Shown: in pieces, positions 35,686 through 44,360 of the stretch | How the letters are laid out: each line of letters opens with the position of its first letter | Numbering within the stretch: position 1 is the first letter of the stretch | Origin: Streptomyces fumigatiscleroticus | GTDB taxonomy: Bacteria; Actinomycetota; Actinomycetes; Streptomycetales; Streptomycetaceae | Reading direction: 5' to 3' | DNA: 64,000 bases | Assembly: GCF_014647975.1 (NCBI RefSeq) | Contig: NZ_BMQF01000022.1 | Span: forward strand, 1-64,000 | Translations under genes and position numbers: made by a program | The notes under the pieces: generated by a model | What the model saw: the letters and a program-made list of their open reading frames with translations, nothing else | What the model was told of the DNA's origin: nothing | The model's database searches: none

Positions 35686-36732
35686 ATGGTACGTATCACC
35701 TTCACCAGGCGCACCCCCAGTTCACCGACGCCATCCCCGGACCTCGCCGCCGCCTTGCCCTGCCCCGAAGGCTGGTACTGCCTCGCGACCTCCAACGAGG
35801 TAGCCGCGGGCGGACTCATCACCCGGCGGCTGGCCGGCGAAGACACAGTGCTCTATCGGCTTCGCGGCGGCACTCCCAAGGCGATCCGCCCCTACTGCCC
35901 GCACCTCGGGGCTCATCTGGGGGTGGGCGGCAGGGTGGAGGGTGACAATCTCGTCTGCCCCTTCCACCACTTCGCCTTCGCCCCTGACGGCGACTGCGTG
36001 CGGACCGGCTATGGAACGCCTGTTCCCAGGGCCCGGCTGACTCTGCTGCCCATCCGGGAGCGGAACGGCCTGCTCTGGGTGTGGCACAGCCACCACGACA
36101 GGCCCCCCTCCTGGCAGCCTCTGGACATCCCCACCCCCGAGGGGGTCGCCAGCACCCCGCGGTGGGTCAGCGCCGACTTCAACGGCCATGTCCAGATGGT
36201 GATCGAGAACTTCATCGATCTCGGACATCTGGGCGCACTGCACCAAGCGGCCTGCACCGTGATCACCTCACCTGCCTTCGACGGAGTGGACTTCACCGCC
36301 CGGTACCGGCTGGCTCGCCGGTGGGTCGGCGGCCGGACTCTCACCTCGGAGACATCGGTGTACGGCCGGGCCCTGGGGGCTGGGGTCGTCGTCGCCCGGC
36401 TGGGGAACTCCGTCCAGGTCCTCGCCGCCCTCCTGCCCGTCCCTGTCGATGCGGGCAGGGTCCGGCTCCGTATCCTCACGACGGTCGCCATCCGCCCGTC
36501 CCTCGTTCCCGGCGGCCGGGCGACCCGCGTCCCCCTGCAAGTTCTCGCAAGCGCACTGAACCAAGGCACCCTGCGGAGCACCGCCAAGGACGTCGCGAAA
36601 GACAGTCCCGTCTGGCATCACAGCCGGTACGAGCCACGCCCCCGGCTGGCCAAGGGCGATGGTCCCATCGGCCCCCTACGCCGCTGGGCCAGCCAGTTCT
36701 ACCCGGCCCCCGGGGGCGGTGCGGGCCTGTAG
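35686..36732 (+). CDS. Rieske non-haem iron oxygenase
   Basis: A 348-residue oxygenase alpha-type subunit. The Rieske [2Fe-2S] ligands are C71, H73, C91 and H94 (YCPHLGAHL and VCPFHHFAF). The mononuclear iron site is N175, D178, H181 and H186 in ENFIDLGHLGALH, with normal spacing. It resembles KshA and other single-component-like hydroxylases that act on hydrophobic ring systems; a reductase must come from elsewhere. GAGG nine bases before the ATG at 35686 supports the start. It is the first gene of the PKS operon, and may hydroxylate or cyclise the polyketide oxidatively. Confidence 0.9.
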   Translation: MVRITFTRRTPSSPTPSPDLAAALPCPEGWYCLATSNEVAAGGLITRRLAGEDTVLYRLRGGTPKAIRPYCPHLGAHLGVGGRVEGDNLVCPFHHFAFAPDGDCVRTGYGTPVPRARLTLLPIRERNGLLWVWHSHHDRPPSWQPLDIPTPEGVASTPRWVSADFNGHVQMVIENFIDLGHLGALHQAACTVITSPAFDGVDFTARYRLARRWVGGRTLTSETSVYGRALGAGVVVARLGNSVQVLAALLPVPVDAGRVRLRILTTVAIRPSLVPGGRATRVPLQVLASALNQGTLRSTAKDVAKDSPVWHHSRYEPRPRLAKGDGPIGPLRRWASQFYPAPGGGAGL

Positions 36733-36764
36733 AGCGCACGGTGTCGGACCGGAGTACCAGGCAG
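36732..36764 (+). promoter_or_regulatory. Repeated operon element, copy B
   Basis: GAGCGCACGGTGTCGGACC, four bases, then GTACCAGGCAG. It begins at the last base of the Rieske stop codon and ends 18 bases before the next start. It may be a second promoter, a regulator site or an RNA signal. Confidence 0.6.
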
Positions 36765-36782
36765 TGAGTGGGAGGCAGTGGG

Positions 36783-36953
36783 ATGGCGGCTGAAGCGGTG
36801 GCGGGTTCGGGGCGGCTGGTGGTACTGCGCGGTGGCCCGCCGGACATCCCACGTCCGTACCAGCTGCCGGAGGACACCGCCGACGCGTTGCGGCCGGTGC
36901 CGGTCCTCCGGTTCGTCCACAGCACGGCGATCGCGGAGCAGGGAGCTGGGTGA
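36783..36953 (+). CDS. 56-residue protein coupled to the PKS gene
   Basis: A short protein with no family I recognise. It is not membrane-spanning, and is rich in Pro, Leu and Val (RLVVLRGGPPDIPRPYQLPE in the middle). GGAGG seven bases before the ATG is a near-ideal ribosome site. Its stop codon overlaps the PKS start (TGATG at 36951-36955), so the two are translationally coupled. That makes it likely to be real and to work with the PKS, for example as a small chaperone or docking protein, but no function can be read from the sequence. Confidence 0.65.
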   Translation: MAAEAVAGSGRLVVLRGGPPDIPRPYQLPEDTADALRPVPVLRFVHSTAIAEQGAG

Positions 36954-39900
36954 TGGCAACGACGAGGCAGGTGCCGGTCGCGATGGTCGGGATCGGGTGC
37001 CGTTTCCCGGGCAAGGCGGAGTCGGCCGCGGGGCTGTGGAACCTTCTGCTGGAGGGCAGGGACACGGTCAGCCGGGTTCCCGGGGACCGGTGGGACGCCC
37101 GGCGTCTGAAGGCGTTCCAGCACCCGGATGATGCGGAGCGCTATGACCGGGGCTGCTTCATCGACGGGGACATCTGGGCCTGGGAGCCGGAGGCGCTGTC
37201 CGTGGCGATGCTGGAGGCGGCCACGGTGGATCCGCAGCACCGGCTGCTGCTGGAGACCGCCTGGGAGGCGGTGGAGCATGCCGGGGTGCCTGTCGCCCGG
37301 CTGCGGGGTTCGCGCACGGGTGTGTACCTGGGCATGTACGCGGCGGACAACCTGCTGCGGGACGCCCGGCCCGTGGAGGACTATCCGGACGTCGTCTACG
37401 CCTTCGGCAACTTCCCGGCCAACGCGGCCGGGAGAGTGGCATTCGCCATGGACCTGCGCGGGCCGGTGATGGTGGTGGAGACGATGTGCTCCTCCGGGCT
37501 GGTGTCGGTGCATGTGGCGTGCAATGCCCTGGCAGCAGGTGACTGTGATGCCGCGCTGGCCGGAGCGGCGTTGCTGATGCCGTCGCCGGAGTGGCTGCAT
37601 TACGAGGCCGAATGGCTGCTGTCGCGCAAGGGGCGGTGCTACGCCTTCGACGAGCGTGCGGACGGATACGTACGCGGTGAGGGCGCTGGTGTGGTGCTGC
37701 TCAAGCGGCTGGAGGACGCGGTCCGCGACGGTGACCGGGTACTGGCGGTGATCCGGGGGTCGGCGGTCAACGCGGATGGGCAGTCCGAGCGGATGACCGC
37801 GCCCTCCACGCTGGTCCAGCAGGACGTGTTCCGCGCCGCGGTGGCCCGTGCCGGGATCGACCCGGGGACGGTGGGCCTGGTGGAGGCGCACGGGCCCGGC
37901 ACCTATGTCGGCGACCCGATCGAGTACACGTCGATCGACGCCGTCTACGGACAGGGCCGGGGGCGGTGCGCACTGGGGTCGGTCAAGACGCACATCGGGC
38001 ATTCCGAGCCCACGTCGGGCCTGGCCGGGCTGATCAAGGCGGTGCAGTGTCTGCGCCACGGGCAGATTCCGCCCAACCAGAACTTCGCCGCCTGGCATCC
38101 TTCCATCCCCACCGGCTCCGGTTCACGGCTTTTCGTGCCCACCGAGCTGGTCGACGCGTGGCCGGTGCCGGATGCGGCCCGCTCGGCGGCGGTGTGCTCG
38201 TACGGCATCTCCGGGACCAATGCCCATGTGGTGGTGGAAGCGGCGCCGAAGTCCGCGTGGCGGTCCGTCTCCGGCCCGGGGGACACGGCCCACGGCCGGG
38301 CCCGGGAGAGCGACAAGGCCCAGCCGCGCGTGTTCGTCCTGTCGGTGGCCTCCCCGCAGGCGTTGCCGGTCGCCGCGACACGGCTGGCCGACTGGCTGGA
38401 CGGTCCGGGCGGGCAGGTGCCGCTCGGGGACGTCGCACACACCCTGGCGCTGCGCCGCTCGCCGGCCGGCGAGCGGCTGGGCGTGGTCGCCTCGTCCCGG
38501 GCGGAGCTGGTCGGACGGCTGCGTTCCTGGGCCGGCGAGTCGGGCACGGACGGTGCGGTCGCCGGGCACACCGTGCTGTCTGGGGACGATCCCGGGCCGG
38601 TGATGCTCTTCACCGGGCAGGGCTCTCAGTGGGCGGGCATGGGCAGGCGACTGATGGCCCGCGAGCCGGTGTTCGCCGAGACGATCCGCCGGATCGAGCC
38701 GGTGATGGCCCGGGAAGGCGGCTTCTCCCTGACCGCGCTGCTGCGCCGGGGCGAGGAGCTGACCGGCGTGGACCGGGTACAGCCGGTGCTGTTCGCGGTC
38801 CAGGTGGCGCTGGCCGAGGTGTGGAAGTCGTGGGGAGTGCGTCCCGCCGCGGTCATCGGCCAGTCGCTGGGCGAGGTGGCCGCCGCGGTGGTCGCCGGGG
38901 CGCTGTCCCTCTCCGACGGGGTGGCTGTGATCACGCGGCGTGCGGCGCTGCTCGCCGGGACAGCCGGGGGCGCCATGGCCTCGGTGCTGCTCGGCGTCGA
39001 GCGGGTCGAGGCGGACCTGACGGCCGCGAGGGCGGACGGGGTCTCGATCGGGGTTGTCACCTCACCGCAGGCAACCGTCGTCTCGGGAGACGCCTCCCAG
39101 GTCGACCGGCTGATCGGGTTGTGGACGGAGCGGGGCGAGACGGTACGGCCGGTCGAGGTCGATGTGGCCTCCCACTCCGCGCACATGGACCCGATCCTTC
39201 AGCGGCTGCACGATGTGCTCGCCGGTGTCGAGCCGCGCGAGCCGGAGATCGCCTTCTACTCGACCGTCACCGGCGACCCTCGCGGCAGCGGGCCGCTGAA
39301 CGCCCGGTACTGGGTCGACAACCAGCGCCGCACCGTGCGTTTCGACCGGGCCTGTGCCGCCGCGCTGGCTGACGGCCACCGCGTGTTCATCGAGTGCGCC
39401 CCCCATCCGCTTGCGGTGCGCGCCGTGGGCGACATCGCTCGGCACGCCTCCGTCCGTGATGTGCACGTGGTGGGCAGCCTGCGGCGCGGGACCGATGATG
39501 TGGAGACGTTCCTGACGAACGTGGCGTCGGTCCACTGCTGCGGCCAGGCGGTGGACTGGTCGAGCCGGTATGGCGAGGGGGAACTGGCCGAGCTGCCCGG
39601 CATGTCCTGGCACCGGGTGCACTACCGCAAGGACCCGCCGTATCGGCTTGTCGCCCCGGGCCTGGTCGGAGCCGACCAGCACAGCCTGCTGGGCGGCCAT
39701 GTGGCCGACCCCGCCGACCCCGGCCTGCATCTGTGGCAGACGCCCATCAGCCCCGCCCGGGTACCGTGGCTGATCGACCACCAGGTGGCGGGGGTTCCGG
39801 TCATGCCGGGGGCCGGGGTATGTGAGATGGCGCTCGGTGCCGCGGCGGCGATCTTCGGCACCGTAGATCTGTGCGTGCGTGACCTGGTCTTGGATACGCC

Positions 39901-42196
39901 GCTGATCCTGGACCCGGAGCCGTTGGTGACCGTCCGCGCTGTCGAGGACGGCGAGCAGGCGCAGGTGGAGGTGGTGTCGCACACCGACGACGGGTCGATC
40001 ACCCACGCGCGCGCCCGTGTGGCCCCGGGCGGCGGCCGTCGGCCTGGAGGGGAGGGCGTCTCGGCGGCCCTGGCGGAGGGCTGGGCCGATGCGCCGCCGT
40101 CGCAGTTGTACGCGCGGTTCCGGGAGCGACACGACATCACACATGGTCCGGCCTTCACCGGCCTGGAACGTATCCAGGTGTCGACCAGCTCCGACGAGGG
40201 GATCGCCACCTTGCGGATTCCCAACGAGGGCCGCGTCTCGTCGTGGATGATGCTCCTGCACCCGTCCCTGCTCGACGAGTTCGTGCAGACGGCGGTCGCG
40301 GTCTGGGTGGGCCGGTATGCCACCGCCCCGGGCCCGGTCGTGGTCGCCGGATTCGACGAGGTGCGCGTGTACGGCGCCACCGGGCACGCGCGCGCCGCAC
40401 GGGTGATGCTGCACGAGGCCGACGACATGCGCTGCCGGGCGTCGGGCGTGCTGACCCTCGCCGACGGCACGGTGGTCGCGGAGGTGGAAGGTCTGCGACT
40501 GGCCAACATCACTCCGCCGGAGGAGCGTTTCGCGTCCCGCCTGTCCCACCTCCAGTGGGAGCCCACCGAACCCTTCGAGCCCTCGAAGTCCCCGGCCGGC
40601 AGCTGGCTGGTGGTCGGCGAGAACGACGGGCCGCAGGCCGTCCGGATCTCCGAGGTGCTGAAGGACGCGGAAGCCGAGTGCGAGCTGGTGACGGTGCCGC
40701 TGGGACAGAGTCTCACCCCCGAGCACATCCATACGGCTGATCCGGCCGGCGTGGTGCTCGTCGCCGACCCGGGCAACAGCCGGCGGACGGATCCACGGAC
40801 GGCCGCGGACCGCGCCATGCGTACCATCGAAGCGGTCCGGCTGCTCGACGGGCTACCGCAGGCGTGCAGGCTGTGGGTGGCCTGGCCCGGTGAGGACGCG
40901 GATCCGACGGTCGACGCCCTGCGCGGGGTACTGCGGACCGCCGCCTACGAGTGCCCGAAGGTGGCCGCCGGTCTGGTGGAGTTCTCCGACTCCACGCAGT
41001 CCGCCGCGCTCGCCCGGACGCTCCTGCACAACGGCCCGCCCATCGAGTGCGCGTGGCGGGGGGCCGGGTTCTCCACGCTCCGGCTGGTCCCGGGGGCCCC
41101 CGGGACCAGCACTCCCGGTCCACCGGCCCTGGTGCGCCGTGACGGTTCCTATCTGATCAGCGGGGGGCTGGGAGGCCTGGGGCTGCTGACCGCGGCCTGG
41201 CTGGCCGGGAAGGGGGCGGGGCGCATCGTGCTGCTGGGCAGGTCGCGGCCCTCCGCCGTGGCCCGCGCGAAGATCGAGGAACTACGCGGGGCGGGAACGG
41301 AAATCGAGGCTGTCCAGGGCGACATCGGTGCGGCCGGGGTCGCCGACGAGGCGGTGCGGGAGGCGGTGGCCACCCGGCTGCCGCTGCGGGGCGTGTTCCA
41401 CTGCGCCGGCAGCCTCGGCGACGCGACCATCGCCCGCATCACCCGTCCGATGCTGGATGCCGCCTGGCGGGGCAAGGCAGAAGGGGCGTGGGCGCTGCAC
41501 CGGGCCACCACCGGACAGGAACTGGATCACTGGGTGCTGTTCTCCTCGGTCGCTTCCCTGCTGGGCTCGCCGGGGCAGGCGGTGCACGCCGCCGCGAATG
41601 CGTGGCTGGACGGGCTCGCCGCATGGCGGCGGGCGCGGGGACTGCCCGCGACCTCGATCCAGTGGGGTGCCTGGAGCCAGGTGGGCGCCGGACAGCACAT
41701 GGCCGAGCGAGGCGTTGCGATGATCTCCCCCACCGAGGGTGTCGACGCACTGGAGCGCATCCTGGCCGCCGGGCACCACCTTGTCGCCTACTCCCCGATC
41801 GACCTCGCCCGGTGGACCGCCCCCTACCCGGACGCGGCCCGCTCGGCGCTGTTCGCCCGGCAACTCGGCAAGGGCCGGAGCCAGGACGGCGGACCCGGCC
41901 TGCCGCACGCACTGCGGCAGGCCGCGAGCGACACCGAACGCCAGGTGCTGCTGGAGGACCACGTCACGGACTGCGTACGGGACATCCTCGGCGGCACCAG
42001 CCTGCGCATCACCCCCCGCACCTCCCTGGTCGCACTCGGCCTGGACTCGCTCAACGCGGTCCGGCTCCGGGTGATGCTGGAGAACTCGCTCGGCATGAGC
42101 ATCGACGGCGGCATCCTGTGGATGAAGCCCACCGCTGCGGGCCTCGCGGAGTGGATCCTGCACCGCCTGGGCTACCGGAACGGGCAGCCGTCATGA
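36953..42196 (+). CDS. Type I polyketide synthase, KS-AT-DH-KR-ACP
   Basis: A 1747-residue single-module PKS of the size and domain order of bacterial iterative aryl synthases (6-methylsalicylate/naphthoate type). KS (about 6-430): C179 in ETMCSSG, H313 in EAHGPGT, K345 and H350 in KTHIGHSE. AT (about 549-850): S638 in GQSLGE, with VASH at the specificity loop. DH (about 905-1190): H943 in DHQVAGVPVMP, D1108 in LLDEFVQ. KR (structural part from 1200, catalytic 1400-1585): GGLGGLG intact, S1532 and N1549 present, but H1545 replaces the catalytic Tyr. ACP: S1699 in LGLDSLN. There is no thioesterase, ER or methyltransferase. Whether it acts iteratively, and its starter unit, are inferences. Confidence 0.93.
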   Translation: MATTRQVPVAMVGIGCRFPGKAESAAGLWNLLLEGRDTVSRVPGDRWDARRLKAFQHPDDAERYDRGCFIDGDIWAWEPEALSVAMLEAATVDPQHRLLLETAWEAVEHAGVPVARLRGSRTGVYLGMYAADNLLRDARPVEDYPDVVYAFGNFPANAAGRVAFAMDLRGPVMVVETMCSSGLVSVHVACNALAAGDCDAALAGAALLMPSPEWLHYEAEWLLSRKGRCYAFDERADGYVRGEGAGVVLLKRLEDAVRDGDRVLAVIRGSAVNADGQSERMTAPSTLVQQDVFRAAVARAGIDPGTVGLVEAHGPGTYVGDPIEYTSIDAVYGQGRGRCALGSVKTHIGHSEPTSGLAGLIKAVQCLRHGQIPPNQNFAAWHPSIPTGSGSRLFVPTELVDAWPVPDAARSAAVCSYGISGTNAHVVVEAAPKSAWRSVSGPGDTAHGRARESDKAQPRVFVLSVASPQALPVAATRLADWLDGPGGQVPLGDVAHTLALRRSPAGERLGVVASSRAELVGRLRSWAGESGTDGAVAGHTVLSGDDPGPVMLFTGQGSQWAGMGRRLMAREPVFAETIRRIEPVMAREGGFSLTALLRRGEELTGVDRVQPVLFAVQVALAEVWKSWGVRPAAVIGQSLGEVAAAVVAGALSLSDGVAVITRRAALLAGTAGGAMASVLLGVERVEADLTAARADGVSIGVVTSPQATVVSGDASQVDRLIGLWTERGETVRPVEVDVASHSAHMDPILQRLHDVLAGVEPREPEIAFYSTVTGDPRGSGPLNARYWVDNQRRTVRFDRACAAALADGHRVFIECAPHPLAVRAVGDIARHASVRDVHVVGSLRRGTDDVETFLTNVASVHCCGQAVDWSSRYGEGELAELPGMSWHRVHYRKDPPYRLVAPGLVGADQHSLLGGHVADPADPGLHLWQTPISPARVPWLIDHQVAGVPVMPGAGVCEMALGAAAAIFGTVDLCVRDLVLDTPLILDPEPLVTVRAVEDGEQAQVEVVSHTDDGSITHARARVAPGGGRRPGGEGVSAALAEGWADAPPSQLYARFRERHDITHGPAFTGLERIQVSTSSDEGIATLRIPNEGRVSSWMMLLHPSLLDEFVQTAVAVWVGRYATAPGPVVVAGFDEVRVYGATGHARAARVMLHEADDMRCRASGVLTLADGTVVAEVEGLRLANITPPEERFASRLSHLQWEPTEPFEPSKSPAGSWLVVGENDGPQAVRISEVLKDAEAECELVTVPLGQSLTPEHIHTADPAGVVLVADPGNSRRTDPRTAADRAMRTIEAVRLLDGLPQACRLWVAWPGEDADPTVDALRGVLRTAAYECPKVAAGLVEFSDSTQSAALARTLLHNGPPIECAWRGAGFSTLRLVPGAPGTSTPGPPALVRRDGSYLISGGLGGLGLLTAAWLAGKGAGRIVLLGRSRPSAVARAKIEELRGAGTEIEAVQGDIGAAGVADEAVREAVATRLPLRGVFHCAGSLGDATIARITRPMLDAAWRGKAEGAWALHRATTGQELDHWVLFSSVASLLGSPGQAVHAAANAWLDGLAAWRRARGLPATSIQWGAWSQVGAGQHMAERGVAMISPTEGVDALERILAAGHHLVAYSPIDLARWTAPYPDAARSALFARQLGKGRSQDGGPGLPHALRQAASDTERQVLLEDHVTDCVRDILGGTSLRITPRTSLVALGLDSLNAVRLRVMLENSLGMSIDGGILWMKPTAAGLAEWILHRLGYRNGQPS

Positions 42197-42972
42197 GCAG
42201 CGGGACGGCGCATGTCGCAGCCGGTGGGGGCTTCGGCAACACGGTGGTCGCCCCGCTCGGCATCGTCATGGCAGTGACGCTCGGCATGTGGGCCGTGCGC
42301 GAGGCACGGCGGGGCAGGACGGCACTGGCTGTGCTGATGGGCGCCGGCACGGCGGCGACCTGCACGGATTCCGCGGTGCGTCTGCTGAGCGGACTGGCCT
42401 TCACCCCGTCCGAAGAACACCCTGTGTTCTACCGGGCGTTCGGCCTCGACACCCCTTTGTGGGCACTCGCCGCCTACGCCTCGCTCTTCCCCGGCATCGC
42501 CTACGTGGGATACCGGGCGGTCGCCGGGGCATGGCGCCGGAAGAAGTTCTGGCTCGCCGTGGGGGGCATGGTCCTCGGACAGGTCGCCTTCGACCTGCTC
42601 GCGGTGCACGTGGTGGACCTGTGTCACTACGCGGGCGCCAACCAGCCGCTGCGTGTCTGGGACGTCCCCGTGTTCTGGTCGGCGGTCTGGGTCATCGCAC
42701 CCGTGGTCGTCGGCATGGTGTACGCCCGGTCGGAGCGGCATCCGGCGGGAGCGAGCCGATGGCTGGCCGTGCTGCTCCTCGGCACGGGAAACCTCGGCCC
42801 TCTGGCCGTGCTCGTGTGGCCCACCGTCACGGCCCTGCACTCTTCACTCACGAACACGCTCGTCTCGGTCATCGCGGTGACCAACGCGGTCCTCGTAGCC
42901 GCCGCCGTGCACCTGCTGGCAGCCCCTCGCACAGCACCCGCCCCCCGTCCTGACGCGCTGGGGAAAGCATGA
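42193..42972 (+). CDS. Polytopic membrane protein, possibly AveC-like
   Basis: A 259-residue integral membrane protein with about seven hydrophobic segments. It overlaps the PKS stop by ATGA. The sequence around 135-180 (VAFDLLAVHVVDLCHYAGA, then QPLRVWDVPVFW) parallels a segment of the AveC-like protein at 44357 (MLDVLAESLIIRSGAYAY, then ELSLFGGHW): Asp-Leu-Ala, a tyrosine-Gly-Ala turn, a Leu and an aromatic Trp, followed by a hydrophobic helix ending in Arg. I infer a divergent member of the same fold. Its role in the pathway is unknown; cyclase or substrate channel are possible. Confidence 0.72.
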   Translation: MSSGTAHVAAGGGFGNTVVAPLGIVMAVTLGMWAVREARRGRTALAVLMGAGTAATCTDSAVRLLSGLAFTPSEEHPVFYRAFGLDTPLWALAAYASLFPGIAYVGYRAVAGAWRRKKFWLAVGGMVLGQVAFDLLAVHVVDLCHYAGANQPLRVWDVPVFWSAVWVIAPVVVGMVYARSERHPAGASRWLAVLLLGTGNLGPLAVLVWPTVTALHSSLTNTLVSVIAVTNAVLVAAAVHLLAAPRTAPAPRPDALGKA

Positions 42973-44360
42973 GCACAGGGAGCGGTGGAGGACCGGGACA
43001 TGCGGTGGTGATCGGCGCCGGAATCTCCGGTCTGCTGGCGGCGCGGGTGCTGTCCGACCACTTCTCGCAGGTCACGCTGATCGAACGTGACTCCATGGAC
43101 TCGCTGCGCGTCTGGCGCAGCGGAGTTCCGCAGGCACGCCACCCGCACTTGCTGCTGGCTCGCAGTCAGCGGATCGTCGAGGAGCTGTTCCCCGGAATCT
43201 GGGACGACTTCGAGAAACTGGATGTCCCCGTCTTCGACTTCGGCTCTCGCACCAGGATGCTGTTCCCCACCGGGTTCTCCCCGTCCATCGACAGCGGGGT
43301 GCTGTGCCGCTCGGTGAGCCGCCCCCGCTTCGAGGCGGCGCTGCGCAGAAGAGTGCTGGCACTGCCTCCGGTGACGTATCAGGACGGCAGCCAGGTCGTC
43401 GGCCTGGACCTGCACGGACTCACACGCAGCGTGGCCGCGGTACTGGTCGCCGGCCGAGGCCGGGGGCGGACGGGCGAGGGCGTGCGCCGGGTGGCGGCCG
43501 ATGTGGTCGTGGACGCCAGCGGCCGCACCTCGCATCTTCCGCACTGGCTGTCCGCGTCCGGCCTGTCCCGTCCACGGGTGTCGCAGGTCGACCCCCGGCT
43601 GGGTTACGCGACCCGTCTGTACGAGATACCTGACGGGGTCGACCTGGACTGGGACGTACTCGTCGAGTTCACCCGGCTTCCGTCGGCGTCCCGCGGCTGC
43701 GTCGGCCTGCGCATCGAGAACGACCAGGTGCTGTTCACCTTGCAGGGAAACGGCGGCGACTATCCGCCGGGAGACGAGGACGGGTTCGTTGCTTTCGCCA
43801 GGTCGCTGCGCTTGCCCGTGACCGGCATGCTCGCCAGGCTCCGGGCCCGCTCGCCCATCTACTGCTACCGCAACACGGTCAACCGCTGGTACGCCTACCA
43901 CCGAGTGCCGCGGTGGCCGCAGAACCTGATCGCTGTCGGGGATGCCCACTGCGTGTTCAACCCCATCTACGGACAGGGCATCACGGTCGCCTCCCAGCAG
44001 GCTCTCCTGCTCCACCGCATGCTCGAACAGGGCGGAGACGCGCCGGTCGCCAGTACCTTGCGTGCCTACCGGGCGCGGCAGGCGCGGCAACTGCGCTGGC
44101 CGTGGCTGCTGTCCACCTCGGTGGATCGCGGCTGGCAGGAAGGTCCCGTGTCTCTGCGGTCGAGGTTCATGAGCGGGGTGGCGGACGCGTGGATGTGTTC
44201 CATCGGCGGGGACCCGGAGATGTTCTCCCGTTTCATCACTGTCACTCACCTGCTGTCCGGGCCCGGAGTACTGCTGGCCCCCCTCTCGCTCGCCCGCATC
44301 GGCAGGGCCTACCTGCGCGATCGCCGGGCTTCCGGGGCCCACCGGGAGGAGGCCCGGTGA
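42969..44360 (+). CDS. FAD-dependent monooxygenase, MonCI/LasC epoxidase-like
   Basis: A 463-residue flavoprotein. The N-terminal FAD motif is VVIGAGISGLLAARVL (about 13-28). The motif GVPQARHPHLLL (near 52-63) is characteristic of the group that includes the polyether epoxidases MonCI and Lsd18/LasC. The second FAD motif is AVGDAHCVFNPIYGQG (near 320). The C-terminal 60 residues are hydrophobic and basic, suggesting membrane association. It overlaps both neighbours by ATGA/GTGA. It probably epoxidises an alkene of the PKS product. The family also contains hydroxylases, so the reaction is inferred. Confidence 0.87.
   Translation: MSTGSGGGPGHAVVIGAGISGLLAARVLSDHFSQVTLIERDSMDSLRVWRSGVPQARHPHLLLARSQRIVEELFPGIWDDFEKLDVPVFDFGSRTRMLFPTGFSPSIDSGVLCRSVSRPRFEAALRRRVLALPPVTYQDGSQVVGLDLHGLTRSVAAVLVAGRGRGRTGEGVRRVAADVVVDASGRTSHLPHWLSASGLSRPRVSQVDPRLGYATRLYEIPDGVDLDWDVLVEFTRLPSASRGCVGLRIENDQVLFTLQGNGGDYPPGDEDGFVAFARSLRLPVTGMLARLRARSPIYCYRNTVNRWYAYHRVPRWPQNLIAVGDAHCVFNPIYGQGITVASQQALLLHRMLEQGGDAPVASTLRAYRARQARQLRWPWLLSTSVDRGWQEGPVSLRSRFMSGVADAWMCSIGGDPEMFSRFITVTHLLSGPGVLLAPLSLARIGRAYLRDRRASGAHREEAR

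Noticed and set aside
36476..42163. Several long leftward open frames across the PKS gene
   Set aside because: They are antisense shadows with Arg/Pro/His-rich composition. The + strand has ordered PKS domains.
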